Assembly: GCA_020073495.1 (NCBI GenBank)
Contig: JAIQFD010000001.1
Coordinates: 496,001 to 560,000 of the forward strand
Length of the DNA stretch: 64,000 nucleotides
From: Terriglobia bacterium
GTDB taxonomy: Bacteria > Acidobacteriota > Terriglobia > Terriglobales > Acidobacteriaceae
Direction of reading: 5' to 3'
The position numbers and the translations under genes were made by a program. Below, in pieces: positions 61,798 to 64,000 of the stretch; the stretch's first letter is position 1; each line of letters starts with the position of its first letter. Under the pieces are notes generated by a model. The model worked only from the letters and a program-made list of their open reading frames with translations. It was not told the origin of the DNA and made no database searches.

Positions 61798-62463
61798 CTA
61801 CGCCGTCTTGCCGCGGCGAGACTTGACCTCGGCCAGCAGCTTGTCAATCTCGTCCTCGCGCTCCAGCTTGGAGAGGCGCGCCTCGATGTCGTCGCCCAGC
61901 AGCTCGTGCTTGGCCTGGCTGATGGCTTCGTTGCGCGCCACCTTGGTCTTCATGCGGTCGAAGGCTGCAACGTTGGAACCGTCGCCCATGGCGGCCTGGG
62001 CGTCGGCAGCGCGTGTGGCGGCGCGGGCGCGGCGCTGCTTGGAGATCAGCAGCTCGCTCTTCGACTCCGCCTCGGCCATCTTCTGCTCCAGCTTGTTGAG
62101 CGCCGACTTCAGGCTCTCGACCTGCGCGTGCTGGTCGGCGATCTGTTCGGTGAAACTGTCGGCCATCTGGGAGCAGCTCTTGTGGCGCTCGAGAGCGGCG
62201 CGCGCCAGGTCGTCCTGCTTCTTGTCCACCGCCAGCTCGGCCTTGCGCATCCACTCGACCGCCTTCTCCTGCTGCTCTTTCTGGCGCTTCTCCAGAAGAT
62301 GCTGGTCGGCGATGGAGATGGCCACCTGCGTCTTCACCTGGAGAAGCTGGTTCTGCATGTCGAGGATAACCTGCTTGATCATCTTCTCCGGGTCCTCTGC
62401 CTTGTCGATCAGGTCGTTGAGGTTGGCCCGGACCAGGGTTGCGACTCGCTCCAGTAATGCCAT
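61798..62463 (-). CDS. PspA/IM30 family protein
   Basis: A 221-residue coiled-coil protein of the PspA/Vipp1 family, which binds the inner face of stressed membranes. The start MALLERVATLVRANLNDLID and EDPEKMIKQVILDMQNQL is typical, followed by long coiled coils and the C-terminal AFDRMKTKVARNEAISQAKH. It is next to a flotillin gene (with a small membrane protein between), a pairing known from other bacteria (PspA with flotillin-like FloT/YuaG). Confidence 0.92.
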   Translation of the reverse strand: MALLERVATLVRANLNDLIDKAEDPEKMIKQVILDMQNQLLQVKTQVAISIADQHLLEKRQKEQQEKAVEWMRKAELAVDKKQDDLARAALERHKSCSQMADSFTEQIADQHAQVESLKSALNKLEQKMAEAESKSELLISKQRRARAATRAADAQAAMGDGSNVAAFDRMKTKVARNEAISQAKHELLGDDIEARLSKLEREDEIDKLLAEVKSRRGKTA

Positions 62464-62488
62464 GATGACTACTCCTTCCTCAGCCTCT

Positions 62489-62516
62489 AGCTGCTAGCTC
62501 TTAGCTCCTAGCTTTT
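62489..62516. repeat. TAGCTGCTAGCTCTTAGCTC words
   Basis: The TAGCT word family again, here overlapping the end of the 70-aa membrane protein gene. Confidence 0.6.
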
Positions 62517-62706
62517 CGTGATCGGCTCGCGGATCTTTTCCGTCTGAATCCCTGACCAGGTTGTTCATCGCGGCGGCCAGCACCAGGCCGACAACCGCGC
62601 CAGCCGCCAGCCACATGGCGATGGACGCGCTGGTCAGGGCAAACGCGGCGCCAGCCCCGATCACTACCGCTGCCGCCACACTCGCGTGTTTGTGATTGCG
62701 TTGCAT
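62494..62706 (-). CDS. Small membrane protein
   Basis: A 70-residue protein with two hydrophobic segments (SVAAAVVIGAGAAFALTSA and MWLAAGAVVGLVLAAAMNNL) and a charged tail. Its last few codons (KLGAKS) come from the TAGCT word. It sits between the flotillin and PspA-like genes and is probably co-transcribed with them. A family-like hairpin (GCGGCCGAGGTCGGCCGC, 62728-62745) lies just upstream. No family recognised. Confidence 0.6.
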   Translation of the reverse strand: MQRNHKHASVAAAVVIGAGAAFALTSASIAMWLAAGAVVGLVLAAAMNNLVRDSDGKDPRADHEKLGAKS

Positions 62707-62727
62707 CTCTTCACTCCCGAAGCGGGC

Positions 62728-62745
62728 GGCCGAGGTCGGCCGCCG
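62728..62745. repeat. REP-like palindrome GGCGGCC-type between flotillin and small membrane gene
   Basis: GCGGCCGA-GG-TCGGCCGC is a perfect palindrome of the same form as family C (GACAGCCGA-GG-TCGGCTGTC). It lies just after the flotillin stop codon. Confidence 0.5.
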
Positions 62746-62757
62746 TACGGAATCGCG

Positions 62758-64000
62758 CTACTTCCCTGCACCCTTGGCCGGGGCTGACGCCGTGTCGTCG
62801 CCCGGCTTGGGGGCCTTGTCTCCGATCAGACGGATCTTCGACATCAGGTCCGTCATCTTCATGCCGCTCAGCGCCTCGAATAGCGCGGGCACCTGCGCGG
62901 CCATCTGGGTCACGTCGCCGGTGATCTTGTGCACGCCGGCGCTGGAACCGTTGCCGGTGGAGACGATCGTGATCTTGTCCACCTTCGACAGCGGCTCCGA
63001 CAGCGCGCGCACCACTTCGGGCAGGCTGGAGAAAAGCTTGTCCACGACCGCGGCCTGGTTGTACTCCTGGAAAGCGGCGGCCTTGACGTTCATGGCGCGA
63101 GCTTCGGCATCCCCCTTCTTGAAGATGATGTCGGCTTCCGCTTCGCCCTGCTGCCGGATGGACGACGCCTTGCCTTCTGCCTCGGTCGTCAGGCGCATGC
63201 GCTCGGCTTCGGCGAGGGTGGAGATGCGCTGCTTCTCGATCTCCGCCTGCTTGAGCACGGTGGCGATGAGCTCTTTCTCGACGCGCAGGATCTCGGCCTC
63301 CTGCACCTTGACCTGCTGCTCCTTCTCGATCTGCTGCACCTTCACCTGCTCGGCGGTGAGTTGCTGCTGCATGATCTGGGTCTGGATCTCGTAGGACTTG
63401 TCGGCCTGGGCCTGCTGGCGCTTGGTGGTTTCCAGGTACTGGGCTTTCTTGACCTCCAGGTCGCGGGTGGATTCGGCCTGTTTGGCTTGCGACAGGGTCT
63501 CGGCCAACACGCGCTCCTGGTCGGCCTGGGCGCGGGCGACCGCGGCTTCGCGCTGCGCCACCGCGCGCTTGATGGCAGTGTCGCGCTCGGCTTCGGCCGT
63601 GGCCACGTCGGCGTCGCGCTTGATGCGGGCGACGTCCGGCCGGCCCATGTTGGCGATGTAATCGTTCTTGTCCTTCACCTCCTTGATGGTGAATGAGACC
63701 ACCGCCAGGCCCATCTTGTTCATGTCGTCGGCGCAGGTGGAACGCATGCGGTCGGCGACCATCTCCGGCTGCTTCACGATCTCTTCCACCGTGAGCTGGC
63801 CGATGATGCCGCGCAGGTGGCCTTCCATCACCAGGCGGATCAGCCCTTCCCGCTGCGGCGGGGTCTTGGTCAGGAACTGCTCGGCGGCAGTGCGGATGGA
63901 CTCAGGATCCGATTTCACCTTGATCTGGGCCACCGCTTCGACCATCACTGCGACGCCCTGCTTGGTGTAGAGGTCCTGCTGGGGGGCGACGTCGAACGAC
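62758..64000 (-). CDS. Flotillin-like SPFH/band 7 protein (5' end outside window)
   Basis: The 3' part of a flotillin-type gene; the reading frame continues past base 64000 (preceding codons read SFDVAPQQDLYTKQGVAVMV). The visible 414 residues contain the end of the SPFH domain (EGHLRGIIGQLTVEEIVKQP), a long glutamate/alanine/lysine-rich coiled coil with EAE and QAE repeats, and the C-terminal region (ALFEALSGMKMTDLMSKIRL). Flotillins organise membrane microdomains. The PspA-like gene and a small membrane protein follow in the same direction. Confidence 0.92.
   Translation of the reverse strand, partial: SFDVAPQQDLYTKQGVAVMVEAVAQIKVKSDPESIRTAAEQFLTKTPPQREGLIRLVMEGHLRGIIGQLTVEEIVKQPEMVADRMRSTCADDMNKMGLAVVSFTIKEVKDKNDYIANMGRPDVARIKRDADVATAEAERDTAIKRAVAQREAAVARAQADQERVLAETLSQAKQAESTRDLEVKKAQYLETTKRQQAQADKSYEIQTQIMQQQLTAEQVKVQQIEKEQQVKVQEAEILRVEKELIATVLKQAEIEKQRISTLAEAERMRLTTEAEGKASSIRQQGEAEADIIFKKGDAEARAMNVKAAAFQEYNQAAVVDKLFSSLPEVVRALSEPLSKVDKITIVSTGNGSSAGVHKITGDVTQMAAQVPALFEALSGMKMTDLMSKIRLIGDKAPKPGDDTASAPAKGAGK

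Overview
The window is GC-rich, densely coding DNA that looks like an Acidobacteriota chromosome, most likely class Terriglobia (Koribacter-like). Three signs point there: three secreted VWFA-related proteins of the type expanded in acidobacteria (55.4-59.0 kb), an Oar-like TonB-dependent receptor with an N-terminal carboxypeptidase-regulatory-like domain (41.0-44.2 kb), and intergenic DNA full of short hairpin repeats. No species can be named from the sequence. I saw no rRNA, tRNA, CRISPR array or prophage.

Layout. 0-3.3 kb: acyl-CoA dehydrogenase, a FmdB zinc ribbon and a DUF2911 protein. 3.3-7.8 kb (minus): a complete glycine-cleavage operon gcvT-gcvH-gcvPA-gcvPB. 8-11.3 kb: a GNAT acetyltransferase, a PEMT/ICMT-like methyltransferase and a methylmalonyl-CoA-mutase-type large subunit. 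11.5-12.8 kb: glgC. 13.0-16.7 kb: an ECF sigma, anti-sigma, B-box membrane protein, LiaI/F-like and DUF4097 operon, probably envelope stress. 16.8-21.8 kb (minus): HEAT membrane protein, processive GT2 glycosyltransferase, anchored TPR and TPR/beta-barrel, probably exopolysaccharide. 22.1-25.1 kb: STAS protein and a Ser/Thr kinase with TolB-like and TPR domains. 25.1-28.8 kb (minus): mutL, a winged-helix protein and cmk. 29.5-31.4 kb: a repeat-rich island with a PD-(D/E)XK nuclease, an inverted remnant of a relative, and a RAYT (REP-associated tyrosine transposase). 31.4-38.3 kb: cupin, TPR, aspS, a DUF4440-like protein, hisS and gamma carbonic anhydrase. 38.4-44.2 kb: HprK-like kinase, PqqD, radical SAM/SPASM and a TonB receptor (a peptide-maturation-like cassette). 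44.3-55.2 kb: translation and housekeeping genes (rpsU, mtaB, infC-rpmI-rplT, pheS-pheT, a zapB-like gene, zapA, a probable 6S RNA, lgt, rluD-like). 55.4-64 kb: VWFA genes, an MglA-like GTPase, DUF72, a CAP protein, PspA and the 3' part of a flotillin gene.

The most unusual feature is the repeat system. Three hairpin families recur. Family A has stems that change in compensating pairs around a fixed TTTA/TTCA loop, next to a constant GGCTTTAGCCGCTGAGG block. Family B has GTGTCATCCTGAGCG and GAGTCGAAGGACCCCTA edges. Family C is GTGTGGG plus a palindrome. One A-type pair brackets the RAYT gene, and a short element at 1.8 kb has the same ends without a gene, as expected for an autonomous/non-autonomous pair. 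Copies also lie in frame inside genes: mutL (twice), aspS and the HprK-like kinase. The mutL leader carries a second, synonymously recoded copy of the first 14 MutL residues, separated from the gene by a B-type hairpin. A further layer of short stuttering words (TAGCT-, AGTACT-, CGGCGATC- and CGCAGAGA-type) fills many gaps and often forms large hairpins.

Other points are an ATC start inferred for infC, several -10 hexamers so close to start codons that leaderless mRNAs are likely, and a probable 6S RNA just after zapA. All family assignments come from reading motifs; no searches were run.
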